NCBI RefSeq assembly: GCF_027596085.1
Contig: NC_072457.1
Span: forward strand, 2,012,471 to 2,076,470
Length of the DNA stretch: 64,000 nucleotides
Source: Anoplopoma fimbria
Taxonomy: Eukaryota; Chordata; Actinopteri; Perciformes; Anoplopomatidae
Direction: 5' to 3'
The notes beneath the pieces were generated by a model. It worked only from the letters and a program-made list of their open reading frames with translations, was not told where the DNA came from and did no database searches. Below, in pieces: positions 23,227 to 33,415 of the stretch (position 1 is the stretch's first letter; the number at the start of each line of letters is the position of its first letter). A program made the translations under genes and the position numbers.

Positions 23227-24589
23227 ATTTCAAAGAACTTAAGAAAAAAAGAATCAGGAGTGAGAGACGGACTTTCTAATTGGATCTGCAAAAAAATCAA
23301 TCAGCAAAAAAAACCCAAAACACAAGACAAGACAAGATGAACTAAGACAGAGTCCAAAGATCAGTAATTATTCCGTCACTTAGTGTTTCTTTCAAAGATA
23401 TTTTACAACATGGAAATAATGACTCGCCTGGAACAATCCAACTAATTAGATTGAGTTAATGAGAGGGAGATTGTTCCAGTTGTGAGTGAGTTTGTATCAT
23501 GATCCTTTTCCCTGCTTTTTCTTTTTCCCAGGCTGTTGCAGACAAGAACATGTTTACGGTCAAATGATCTGTTTAAATTGGTGTAAAAAAAAACCCACAA
23601 GGGAAAGATAGAACGAGGTTGTCTCAGAGTGAAAACAACAAAATGGAAATTAGAGGAGAGGGACGGAGAGGGCCTGCAGCGTTGCGAAAGGGAGAGAGTT
23701 GACAGGAAGAGAGAGAAAGATGGATGGTAACAACAACACAAAGGAGGGATGGTTTCACAGGTGTGGAGCAGAGAGGGAGAAACAGCGTGAATCAGAGTTC
23801 TGTTCATAACCCACATTTAGGTTCATATGCATCATCATGACTAACCCGGTTTATTACTATTTATCTGCCTGTATTTATTTACAGGCAGCTTTCAGTATGT
23901 GTTGATGCTGTTACCAAGTACTTATTTTACCTTCTTTGATATACAAAGGCTGCTAATAATACACACATGTATGTACTTTGATTAAGACGTATCCTAACAT
24001 CATATTTTGCCAAATATTTTAGAAATAACTATAAAATGATAAAAAATTGAAAAAATGAAATCTAAAAAAATCAGCTGTTCAGTGCCCTCTCTAGGTTTAA
24101 AATCTTCAAGTATGTTGCACCTCAAACCTCATGTGGCGATCAAGTCATATCTGAGTTTTAGTTATAATTAGTTCCCTATTTGTAAGTAGTGATCCTATCA
24201 ATATATCTTATTCTGACCATAGAAAAAACAATCTGCTATCTGGCTTCTTTGTCCTTTGGCACAAAGCTAAAGACCTTTTTTTGTGTTTTGTTAATTTTTG
24301 CTAAAATTTGACCAATATAGATACTGAATATTGGATTCTCACATTCCTGTTTGTAAGTGAAGTAGTCCACCAATGATCAAAAGAAGCTTCCAATTGCCAG
24401 TGCAATTGTATCGTGCATATTAAAGACGATTAAAGTTCTGTGTCCAGTCAGATTCAAGGTGTTTGAGGAAGGTCAAACTGTATCTCACCCCTTGCAAACT
24501 TTCTTTTTTTGCATCCTCACTTTTTTAACATACAACTTTACTGTTTTTAATTATTTGATCTAGTTTGGATCACAATATCACAATCTCTG
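23227..24589. other. Unique non-coding sequence, partly purine-rich
   Basis: No gene is recognised. The stretch 23640-23790 is purine-rich on the plus strand and keeps the 124-codon minus frame 23442-23816 open. That frame is Ser/Leu/Pro-rich low-complexity and not credible as a protein. Confidence 0.5.
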
Positions 24590-24650
24590 GCCATTTCCCA
24601 TCCGCTGTGGGACTAATAAAGGATTATGTTATTTTATCTTATCTTTTAAT
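24590..24650 (+). mobile_element. LINE 3' tail fragment
   Basis: CCGCTGTGGGACTAATAAAG followed by GATTATGTTATTTTATCTTA is the terminal block of the same LINE family as 13795-14221, cut to its last 60 bp. Confidence 0.75.
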
Positions 24651-24713
24651 ATTAACTAAACTATATGATTTAAAAAATACATCTCCTTTCTTTAAGCTGT
24701 TTTCTCATCTGAA

Positions 24714-24795
24714 CCATGGACTGTATATAAGAAGTGGACGTAGTCGTCGTGAAGTCACTTATTGGTTTGTGGACTACCGTTGTGAAGCCTCGAGA
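24714..24795 (+). repeat. Family A 5' end fragment
   Basis: CCATGGACTGTATATAAGAAG, then GGACGTAGTCG and TTGGTTTGTGGACTACCG, then GAAGCCTCGAG. Only the first ~80 bp of the family are present. Confidence 0.8.
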
Positions 24796-24867
24796 TTAAG
24801 AAGATTAAGTTCCTTAAAGTGCATCAGGTTGATGCATTTACTATTAAAATGTAAAACATTTTCTTCC

Positions 24868-25145
24868 AAGTGACTCTGTGGTAGAGAAGGATCGTCCTTC
24901 AATCAGAGGACCAGCGGTTCAATCCCGGCTCCACTAATTGATGCGTCCTTGGGCAAGACACTTTACCTCAGATTGCTCAAGCCTGCGGTGTGTGAATGGG
25001 TATGAATGGTTAGTCAGAGTCCTGATCAGCAGGTGTCACTTTGCATTCTAGCCCATGCCATCAGTGTATGAATGGGTGTGAGTGACATGAAGTGTCATTG
25101 AGTGGTCGGAAGACTGGAAAAGCACAATACAAGTGCAACTCAATA
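24868..25145 (+). mobile_element. tRNA-derived SINE
   Basis: GTGACTCTGTGGTAGAGAAGG (box A region), GGTTCAATCCC at 24916-24926 (box B), TGCGTCCTTGGGCAAGACAC, then a GTGTGTGAATGGGTATGAATG body and an end of GGAAAAGCACAATACAAGTG. It is the same family as the copies at 15170 and 32764, with a different 3' end variant. Confidence 0.85.
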
Positions 25146-26608
25146 CACCATTAACAAGGTCCAACCACCAAAGTCTCACAAATCCCTGTTGGAAACACTG
25201 TAATATATGCTAAATGAACTGGTCATGATTGAAGACTATATATTGCAGTAAATGGCACACATTTCCATAGATCCCCTAAACAATCAGACCCCCATGTCTG
25301 TTGATGCCACTTGGCCTTGCACACATGGAATGGAAAATTCAAAGGGAAATTCCAATATTAATTGATATTTAAAAAGTAGGTAGTCAAACTAGTTTTAGAA
25401 GTTCTCCTGTGTCGGTTCCTTCATGTTTTTTCAGTTACATTATTTACAAGTCTCTGTTTGGAGCCAGATTAAGTCACATGGAGTCACAACTCCCAAAAAA
25501 CATCTGAGCATTCTGCCTTCTGGTGGGGGTCATATTATATGTGATCATCTCATGATCTTGTAACAGTACGAGGGATACTTTCAAACATGCAGACAAAAGT
25601 CCAGTTGGAGCTGTGACAGTGACCTGTTGATGTCGTTTTATCTTCTTGGTTAGTTAGGCTGATAAAAGTTGATAAAATGACATATATCTGGAGGAAGTGT
25701 ATGAGAGAGAAAATAAGCTTGCGTGTTTTAGTTGAGAAAACGATAGAGAGAGACAGAGACAGAGAGAGGTATGTGGAAGATGAGATATGGACATGACAGA
25801 ACCAGGCAGCTTTATCCAACTCTGAAGAAAAAGAGATGTTCTCCAAGGAGCTTCAAGAGTCCGTCCAGGAGTCTCTTTTAATAAACTGTGCAGGGATTCA
25901 GAGCTAGCTAACTTATCACAAAAGGTCAAACATAATTGGGCTCAACAAAGAATTAGGAAGCCAAATGAATTACAAGGAGTTATAATTGACCAAGCATGGA
26001 CAGGCCTCCAATACTCACTTAATTAGGCATAAATAATGCAAACCCCGTTGATATGCATAGACAAAAAAATCCATTAGTGGGTAAAAACGTTGTAGAGGAG
26101 TGTGGGATTTTCTTGTATGCTAGAGAATGCGCGATAAGACGTCTTTAACTTCAGCTCTGATGTTTTCTGTCTGTCGAGTCACAAGGTTTTCAGAGCTACG
26201 GTACGCTCTGCACTACACAAGATATCACTTAAATATGTTATTCATAATTTATGGAGGATGGGTGAAACAGTATCAACTCAAGAAGAATGCTAATCACAGA
26301 TGAGACATTATGCAAATTGCTACATTACAAATAAACACAGTGTGTAAATGTGATGTTTTATTCAGAGGTCCAATAGCATGAGTGTTCTTTGGGTGCTTGC
26401 ATTATGCAGTCCTGAATGGATCAAAGTGTGACATTGGTGTTAATTAGCATCCTCATCCTATCACAGGCTTGACTTCTGAACAGCAGCCATGTTTTCCTCC
26501 AATAAGGTTGGCAGGAACCTTTTTTACATCCCCAAATTCTCTCAGACCACGTTCACATTGAGGCCTATTTGGATCCGATCGCTCAACAATCGGAGGTGGT
26601 CCTGCTGT
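25146..26608. other. Unique non-coding sequence, no gene recognised
   Basis: Nothing beyond chance frames is visible. The overlapping minus frames 25550-25846 and 25654-25929 cross a GAGAGACAGAGAC-type simple repeat near 25745. Confidence 0.5.
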
Positions 26609-27232
26609 TTTTGAGCCTCGGGTTTGGCAATTTAGCCGTCGCCATCTTGGTTTTCTGCCGTCGCCAGCTGGAGTTTATTTTGCAACCAGAGATAACTCGT
26701 CAATCATGTTGACTCATCACATTAAAAGTTATTCCTTCATTTTCGTGCGTTTTCCCATGAAAGCCAGCACCAGTGTCAATAAGCAGGGAAGTGTTGTAAC
26801 TGAAGTACAAATTTCAGAAGCAAAAAAATTTAGGGAAACCTACAAATTCCAGCTCATTATTTTTTTGTAGAAATTACTACGAATGCTGGATGAGACCAGT
26901 TTTGGTGATCAATCATACATTATGGTTTATTTGACTCTAAATACCACATTTTGAATACGGAGGAGTGACGGTAAGACGACATATACGGCTCTGGTAGCCG
27001 TAGAGACTAAAGCATCCCCTGCTTTATGGTCTATTTGACTCTAAATGGAGCATCATTTACTAAATGAACATCATGCTGTATTGAAGAAGACTTGAAACTA
27101 GAGATTGAGACCATAAACTCATGTTTACAATGTTTACTGAGGGAATAAATCAAGAGAGAAGTAGAGTCATTTTCTCATAGACTTCTATACAACCAGAGGA
27201 GTCGCCCCCTGGTGGACACTAGAGAGAATGCA
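26609..27232 (+). repeat. Family A repeat, long copy with intact CTCF-like core
   Basis: It begins inside the 5' third (GAGCCTCGGGTTTGGCAATT, GCCGTCGCCATCTTGG). About 250 bp of unrelated sequence interrupt it, and it resumes at about 26942 (CCACATTTTGAATACGGAGG). It is then complete to the 3' terminus (GTCGCCCCCTGGTGGACACT, AGAGAGAATGCA). Confidence 0.85.
27201..27217 (-). promoter_or_regulatory. CTCF-like core motif inside family A (reverse)
   Basis: GTCGCCCCCTGGTGGAC is the exact reverse complement of the motif at 13488-13504. It faces the forward copy at 13.49 kb (convergent) and points away from that at 42.43 kb. Confidence 0.5.
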
Positions 27233-28063
27233 AGTGTAAGCCATGTAGCTTCCCTTGTCGTCATTCCCTTTATCATTGCTCATGCCTAAACCCAACCAAC
27301 CCAAAACCATGACGGCAACGAGTTCTAGCCAAACTGTTTGTTATCTGCCCTTGTTTTTTTTTTTGCTGGTGCACTTAATCTCCAAAAACTGATTTGAACA
27401 TGGTTCAAGGATCAACGTGAGGGAACATAGGGGCCGAATATGGATTGGTTAAGAAAACAATAAGTCCTGATGGAACAAAGGCCTTTATGGAAACCCTTAA
27501 TGGTCTGTTTTGTGCTTTATTTTGCTTCAAATGTAGCCGTTTGAGCTTCTAAAGCTGCTGGTGAATATTATACAGAATTTTGACAGTAGCTTATCCAGTC
27601 CTTTTTACACCGTCAACCAATTAAGACAGGCTGTGCGTCTCCACTGCCTGTAAGAATCCTTTCTCTCCTCTGTGTGTCCTCTGAATCTTTTCTTTTTAAT
27701 ATCTCTTCCTTGTCCGTGTGCATGCAAAAATAAGCCATTAGCCCAAAGACACAGCGTAATTACCAGCAGAGAAAGTGCCTAAATTGACATTCTCACCGCC
27801 TCTCGGCTCGGAAAAGGTCCTCTAAGAGGCTTACAGCATGACAAACCTGCTGCGTTGATAGGTTAAGCTCTCCCTGCCGCCTCCACTTCTTCTTCTGCTC
27901 TTCAAGGTGTTTGTTGTCAGTGCACTCAAGTAATTTTCCTCCCATTTCTTAACACTTCCACCTTTTTTTTCACCCTCGCTTTCACAATGCAGTGCCCTAC
28001 GTGCTGCCTTTTTTTTGTCTCTGGTTAATTAACATTTAACTAACACATTGTTTTCCTACTCGC
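27233..28063. other. Unique sequence, possibly constrained
   Basis: No gene is recognised. The stretch 27720-27870 is non-repetitive with balanced composition and runs toward the candidate microexon region. A single isolated match to the 16-bp minisatellite unit of 58.7-59.5 kb (GTGAGGGAACATAGGGG) lies at about 27418-27434. Confidence 0.4.
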
Positions 28064-28136
28064 CTTCTTTTCTTCTTCTTCTTCTTCTTCTTCTTCTTCT
28101 TCTTCTTCTTCTTCTTCTTCTTCTTCTTCTTCTTCT
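28064..28136 (+). repeat. (CTT)n microsatellite
   Basis: About 23 CTT units. The frames reading poly-Leu (28048-28254), poly-Glu (28040-28345) and poly-Arg (28056-28298) are products of this array. Confidence 0.97.
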
Positions 28137-28210
28137 CCCCTGCCCCCCCCCAGCTCCCTCATTACGTTGTCTTCCCCTTGCCTCTCCCTCTGTGTCATCT
28201 TTGATTTCAG

Positions 28211-28225
28211 CCCTGCGGCAAACTG
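28211..28225 (+). other. Candidate 15-nt microexon (unproven)
   Basis: A long pyrimidine tract (28064-28210, including the CTT array and TTCCCCTTGCCTCTCCC) ends in TTTGATTTCAG. It is followed by CCCTGCGGCAAACTG and a full-consensus donor, GTGAGT, at 28226-28231. Fifteen nucleotides keep the frame (Pro-Cys-Gly-Lys-Leu if phase 0). The following 150 bp are non-repetitive and composition-balanced, like the conserved flanks of known neural microexons. I cannot identify a host gene, and such a pairing of sites can arise by chance in 64 kb. An alternative acceptor lies at 28151-28153. Confidence 0.25.
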
Positions 28226-28231
28226 GTGAGT

Positions 28232-29514
28232 CGTTGCCATCCTCGAATGGATAATTAGAATTACACCGAGGCACTGTGTGATTGTGGAAGTGTTCCATAT
28301 ATGATTAATGTACCGCCGAGCTGCTTCCGTAACAAAAATATTCACATTAAAACACCGTTTAGATTTCTATCGACTTTTTATGCCAAACTATTCCGCTCCT
28401 CTCTCCACCACCTCCGTTGCTTTTTTTCTTGCCTCAGAGTTTTTCTTCTCCATGGAGAATAAGCTGCTTTGCTAACACACATGAAAACGCACACTCTTCC
28501 ATGCAAGTGTTTTTACCAATTGTCTCCTCTGTGTCTACGCTCTCTTCATCCGTCTCATCCTACCGGAGTTATCCCCAGAGCTTCTTCTCTCCTAAGAGGA
28601 TACACATCCATAAAAACTCACACAACCACAGCATAGGTTCACACAAAATCTCTCTCTGTTGATGGAGTGGCTACCCGCATGTTCTGTCCTTCACCCCCCC
28701 CTTGCTTGTTCCTCCTCTTCCCAGATGAGGACTTCCAACCGGCCGGCCTCCTCAGACTCTTGTCTCAATAATGTGATATCCGTGTTTTGTTGCCAATCCA
28801 CAACCCCGCCCTCCCCCGAGGAAGCCATTCGCCATTGCGCCTCAGAAGTCTTTACACCATGTTGGCCACTCTTATGTTCGTACCCCTCTTATGTAGTCCC
28901 TCCGCTGAGGGCGGCGATGGCAAAAAAGTATTTTAGAGCTTGTAGTGCCGAGAGACAGACCAGCTCCCAGACGTGTGCACAGAAAACATGTTGTGTAACT
29001 TCCACCATGAGAATACATATCTGTTGTTATGCACTACTTACTTCGCCAAGCGTCCATATGAGATGTTATCTGTAGTTTGATTTAAAAAATGCACATGTTC
29101 CTCCATATGTTTGCATGCCAGCCCGTAAACAAACAGCTGCTTTGACTCATTCAGCCCTTGATGTTTGCTCCTCAAAGCTCTCAATGTACATGAGGAATAT
29201 TAGCAACCCCTTTGTGCAGCTAGCATTATTATATTAACATTGTTCTCCTTTTTATAATTATTGGCCATTATATTATGGTTGCTAGGCGGCAGTCCGGTGC
29301 TCTCTCTGGGATTAATTAAGTGTTTCTCCTCTCATGTCTTCTATGTAACAGCAGCCCCTTCAGTCTTTTCAGGGTCACATGATCCCCAGCAGAAGAGAAT
29401 ATTTATTAATGAAAAACTCTGTACTAGCTCAGAGCGCTTTTTAAAATGTTTCTATGACAACAATATCTTGACATCAGCACTGTCACGACCATCGTATAAT
29501 AGACCAGCATCGCA
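28232..29514. other. Unique sequence, possibly constrained
   Basis: No gene is recognised. The frame 28659-29075 (138 codons) is Cys/Ser/Pro-rich and shows no family motif. The part 29100-29460 is free of repeats and has a complex AT/GC mosaic with words such as GTAAACAAACAGCTGC and GGGATTAATTAAG, which resemble forkhead and homeodomain sites. It is a candidate conserved non-coding element. Confidence 0.35.
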
Positions 29515-29515
29515 T

Positions 29516-29564
<49 letters not shown>

Positions 29565-29641
29565 ATTGATAATATATATATATATTAATAATCATATATA
29601 TTTATATATATATATGTATATATCAATATATATACATATAT
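29515..29641 (+). repeat. (TA)n microsatellite with interruptions
   Basis: A run of TA units to about 29562, then TCAATTGATAATATAT and further interrupted TA blocks. It is self-complementary and likely to form cruciforms. Confidence 0.95.
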
Positions 29642-29712
29642 CCCAACAAAATTGGGATATTTTTTTATATATATATAAATATATCCCAATTGTATATCCC
29701 AATTTTGTTGGG
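29642..29712. repeat. Perfect 19-bp inverted repeat
   Basis: CCCAACAAAATTGGGATAT at 29642-29660 is the exact reverse complement of ATATCCCAATTTTGTTGGG at 29694-29712. The 33-bp loop is AT-rich and contains a further ATATCCCAAT. It could be a very short MITE or hairpin element sitting in a (TA)n target. Confidence 0.85.
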
Positions 29713-32626
29713 AGGAGTACCTGTAAGTGATTAATCATTTTTTCAGTTTGTTTCTTTTGTAGCTAGTGATACGCTGGTTTATTTATTTTCTTTGGTTTTG
29801 GATTTATTTGTTTGTGTTGCCTACTCTTGGTTGTTCTCATTCATGCCAACCCATTACAGGGATGCACGACTTGAAGTGTGTTCTTGGACACCAACCAAGC
29901 TGTTACTATCTATACAAGCTGGCTTTAAACATGAAATGAATATTTTGCACTCTATATTTATATTTTGACTACAACGTTGCTTCCTGCGTGGACCTTAACG
30001 GTGTCTGAACCTGATCTCTGGTGCTTTGGAGGGGCTCCATAAGATCGTCATCTAATCTCAGCGCTGATCGGTTGTAGCGACAAAGTTTTGCGTATTTGCG
30101 GCGCCCGTGGACAATTTGCGTCTATTCACGTCTTTGCATTGACTTTTTACGCAATCACGTCACAGGAAGATTATTATAAGAACATAATGGATTCCTTATT
30201 AAAGTGAAATCACCCAGCCTACTAACATAACAACATTTAATGACCATAGTGTATATGCAACTATTATAAAACATCTTATCTCCTTTTACCTGTAAATCAA
30301 TAGTGGGAGTTCATAGATTCAGATAAAATTCATAGTCATATACACTTTTCTTAGTCTTTTGACACATGTCCTCATAATAAGCCCACATTTTCCTCAAATT
30401 CAACCTCAGTTTTCTTGGAAAAAGACTAATTTGTGCCACCTGAGATCAAACGGCTCAGCTCTCACCTGGCTCAGCTCTCACCTGGCTCAGCTCTCACCTG
30501 GCTCAGCTCTCACCTGGCTCAGCTCTCACCTGGCTCAGCTCTCACCTGACCAGCTGTCCCACCTAAAGTAGTCAATGCTCTGGGGCTCTACTGAACCAAT
30601 TCATACATGTCCGAGTATGAATGGTCCTTGCCAGTCTGAGCTGTGCACTCTGAATTATATTTAAGCTTCCAAAGAAAACACAGAGAAATGCTAATATGAT
30701 GGAAATGAGTGATTTCACTTGGCTGGATTTTAGAGAAAAACATTACTCAGAGATCTTTATTTACCGGCCCGATTCCAACAGGTAACAGCAGTTATCTTGA
30801 TGACTAAAAGTGTCTCACGACAACAGCATATGTCTGCATGTCTAAATGAGGGACTGTGGCCAACAGCATGGGTAATAAATATCAAACCAGATTCATTTAC
30901 TTTCAGACATGAAAATGCCTGATTTTATTATTCTAATTTATCTTGCATCCTTGATTTCTGTCACTCTGATGCAAATTAAATGAACTGTGCAAATTCCAAA
31001 CTTACAAAAAATAAATAATATCCAAAATGAAGTGTTTTTTTTCTTACTTGCTTTGGCATCAGGATTAAATTCTTCCCTCCAATATGGGAGCATCCAAAAA
31101 TATAGCATTTTTAGATTGAAGCCTTACAGTTATATTGTGTTACAACTCTTCTGTCTAATTCTGCAGTGATTTTGTTGTTTGCAGACTGGTGAGAAAACGT
31201 GTGTGTGTGCACGCCACTATGACCGAAGCAGAAACCCAAACCACTCAAACTCATCTCTGTATTGTAACCCACTTAATTCCCTGATATTTCCACAGGATTA
31301 TGAGGACATGTGTCAAAAGACGGAGGATGGCAAATAACAACAGCATCTGCCTCAAAATCCTGCTATGCTCAGCCGAGACTCAAGTGTCTCTCTCTCTGTG
31401 CTCGCACTCTGCCCAACAACAAGCCATTAGCTTAGCGCTGATCCAGGAGAGGATGCCAGGCAGACGATAATCATCCTCTGAGAGGCCAACAGGAAATTGG
31501 CATGATGGGAATTTTGCAGTCGAGGGGTCATTGATGACACGGGTCACGTTTCTGTTCTGCAGACTAGACGAGGTGATGAGAAGTGACATTTTGTGCTGCC
31601 GGGATCCAATAGGTTGACATGTTTAGCAGTTAACAGATATTAAAAACAGGTTTGTACACTGGACAAACTTTTTTTATACACAGTTATGTCTGTTTTGCAC
31701 ACGTCTTGTAGTCTCACCTGCTCACAAATTTAGACAACATTACAAAGATCCAGAAAGAAAGTTAGGATATTAGTTAGAAAGCTTAATTGTGCAATTTTCC
31801 TTCCCATTTTCCATCCTGGATCAACCCTTTTGGGTTCTTTTGTTCTGCTAGTTAATTGCCTTCTCCTGACTTTTGCAGGTTTAAATCACTTCCTGATATG
31901 ATAACCACCTGACATTACAACACTGCTCTATGAGAATAAAAAAAGACATAATTTCCTTTTGCAAAGACCAATTGTGTTGTTTTTAACCAACAGGAGGCTA
32001 TAATGCACTTCCTGTGCCCAGTCAGCCAGAAAGCATAACAATTGGTTCTATTCCTGAGCACATCCAGGCAGACCAGATACCCAAACATGTTTGACTCATA
32101 TTAAATCCTTACGGAAGGCTGTTGTCGAGCAGGTTGCCCTAAATCAGAAGTTTGGCTGCAGAAGGCTCTGCCATCAGTGTATGAGTGGGAGTAAATGGTT
32201 GAGTGGCTTTTTAAAAAACTCTGAACATTTACTGAAATGTTTACTGTTCTGCATTTTCCCACGCAAAGGTAGTGATTCAAATAAAATAGTGCAATGAAAC
32301 TGATGATATATACATGAAAATAACATGATTGCTAGTATTTTATTATTTTATTATTTTTAATTTGGAGTTAAGTTTCACTAACAGCCATTCCCTTATTGAA
32401 TGTGGTTGGATTTACCAGTTTAGAAAACGGCCACATGAGTATGCATCAATTGACTGGGTCTTCATGTCCCTATAAGAGGAAAAATAAAATTAATAAAATT
32501 ATGGAAAGATGCAGTCTGAAAGCAAAAACTTGATGAATTAATTATCAATAAGTAAATAAATATTATATACAACACCAAATAAATCAAAACAACAGCTCCA
32601 ATAATAGTTATTACAAAAAAATATAT
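29713..32626. other. Largely unique non-coding sequence
   Basis: No gene is recognised. It contains the 16-bp minisatellite at 30452-30548. The words GCCATCAGTGTATGAGTGGGAG at about 32170-32191 (read as two shorter matches) recall the SINE body and may be a decayed fragment. Confidence 0.5.
30452..30548 (+). repeat. 16-bp minisatellite, about 6 copies
   Basis: The unit GGCTCAGCTCTCACCT is tandemly repeated with no variation until the last copy, so the expansion is recent. The frame 30359-30571 is open because the unit lacks stops. Confidence 0.95.
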
Positions 32627-32720
32627 TAACTTTATTTATATTGCACTTTTAAAAACAGAGTTCACAAAAAACCCTTAAGTGCTTTGAAGGACAAAGGAAA
32701 AATAAGACAATATAACAAAG
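32627..32720 (-). mobile_element. LINE 3' tail of the GCTTT/TTTATTTATAT type
   Basis: AACTTTATTTATATTGCACTT followed by AACCCTTAAGTGCTTTGAAG is the reverse of a common fish LINE 3' end. Only the last ~90 bp are recognisable. Confidence 0.55.
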
Positions 32721-32763
32721 GAAAGCCTAAAAGTGAGGCCCAACAAAAGGAATGGATGGACTG

Positions 32764-32997
32764 TAAATGGTAAATGGTAAATGGTTGTACTTGTATAGCG
32801 CCTTTCTAGTCTTCCTTTTAATCAAAGCGCTTTAACACTACATGTCATCATTCACCCATTCACACCCATTCATACACCAATGACACAGCCTGCAGAAGCA
32901 ACTTTAGGGTTATCGACATGGACTACTGGAGCCAGGGATCGAACAGCCGATCCTCTGATTGAAGGATGACCCTGCTCTACTGAGCCACAGTCGCCCC
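32764..32997 (-). mobile_element. tRNA-derived SINE with (TAAATGG)n tail
   Basis: On the minus strand it starts GGGGCGACTGTGGCTCAGTAG (box A region), has CGGCTGTTCGATCCCTGGC (box B) and the usual body, and ends in three CCATTTA units. This is a well-preserved head of the same SINE family as 15170. Confidence 0.88.
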
Positions 32998-33251
32998 AAG
33001 CAAGACAAAGGTATCATTTAAAACACTAATGAAATGCTTCAATGGATTCAAAAATTAATAAATAAATAAATGAACAAAAGCGCAATAATGGAAAATATAA
33101 TAATGAGAAATAAAAATAAAACCAGTAAAAATGCAATATGTACACATCAGTGCACAATATCACAACTGATTGACCTCTGACCTCAGCAGGGAGAGAAGGA
33201 CATTATTGGATGGGATGGAATGAATAGAGGTCAATGTCACTTTATTATCAT

Positions 33252-33415
33252 TACATTACATTACAGTCATTTAGCAGACGCTTTTATCCAAAGCGACTTA
33301 CAATCAGTAGCTCAAAGCTTATATTACATATGATTCACCCATTCACACACTGACGACAGGGCTACCATGACAAGGTGCCACCTGCCCATTAAACTCTAAC
33401 TAACATTCATGCAAC
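33252..33415 (-). mobile_element. SINE 3' half with ATTACATT tail
   Basis: Three ATTAC units, then CATTTAGCAGACGCTTTTATC and AAAGCGACTTACAATCAG, then ATTCACCCATTCACACACTGA, GGTGCCACCTG and CTCTAACTAACATTCATG. On the minus strand the latter matches the 3' half of the SINE at 15320-15400. This copy joins that SINE body to the tail also seen at 17543 and 20203, which explains where that shared tail belongs. Confidence 0.8.

Noticed and set aside
28040..28345. Poly-Leu, poly-Glu and poly-Arg frames
   Set aside because: All three are readings of the (CTT)n array on the two strands.
28659..29075. 138-codon plus-strand frame
   Set aside because: Rich in Cys/Ser/Pro with no regular Cys spacing or domain, and it starts in unique DNA without any promoter or splice support.
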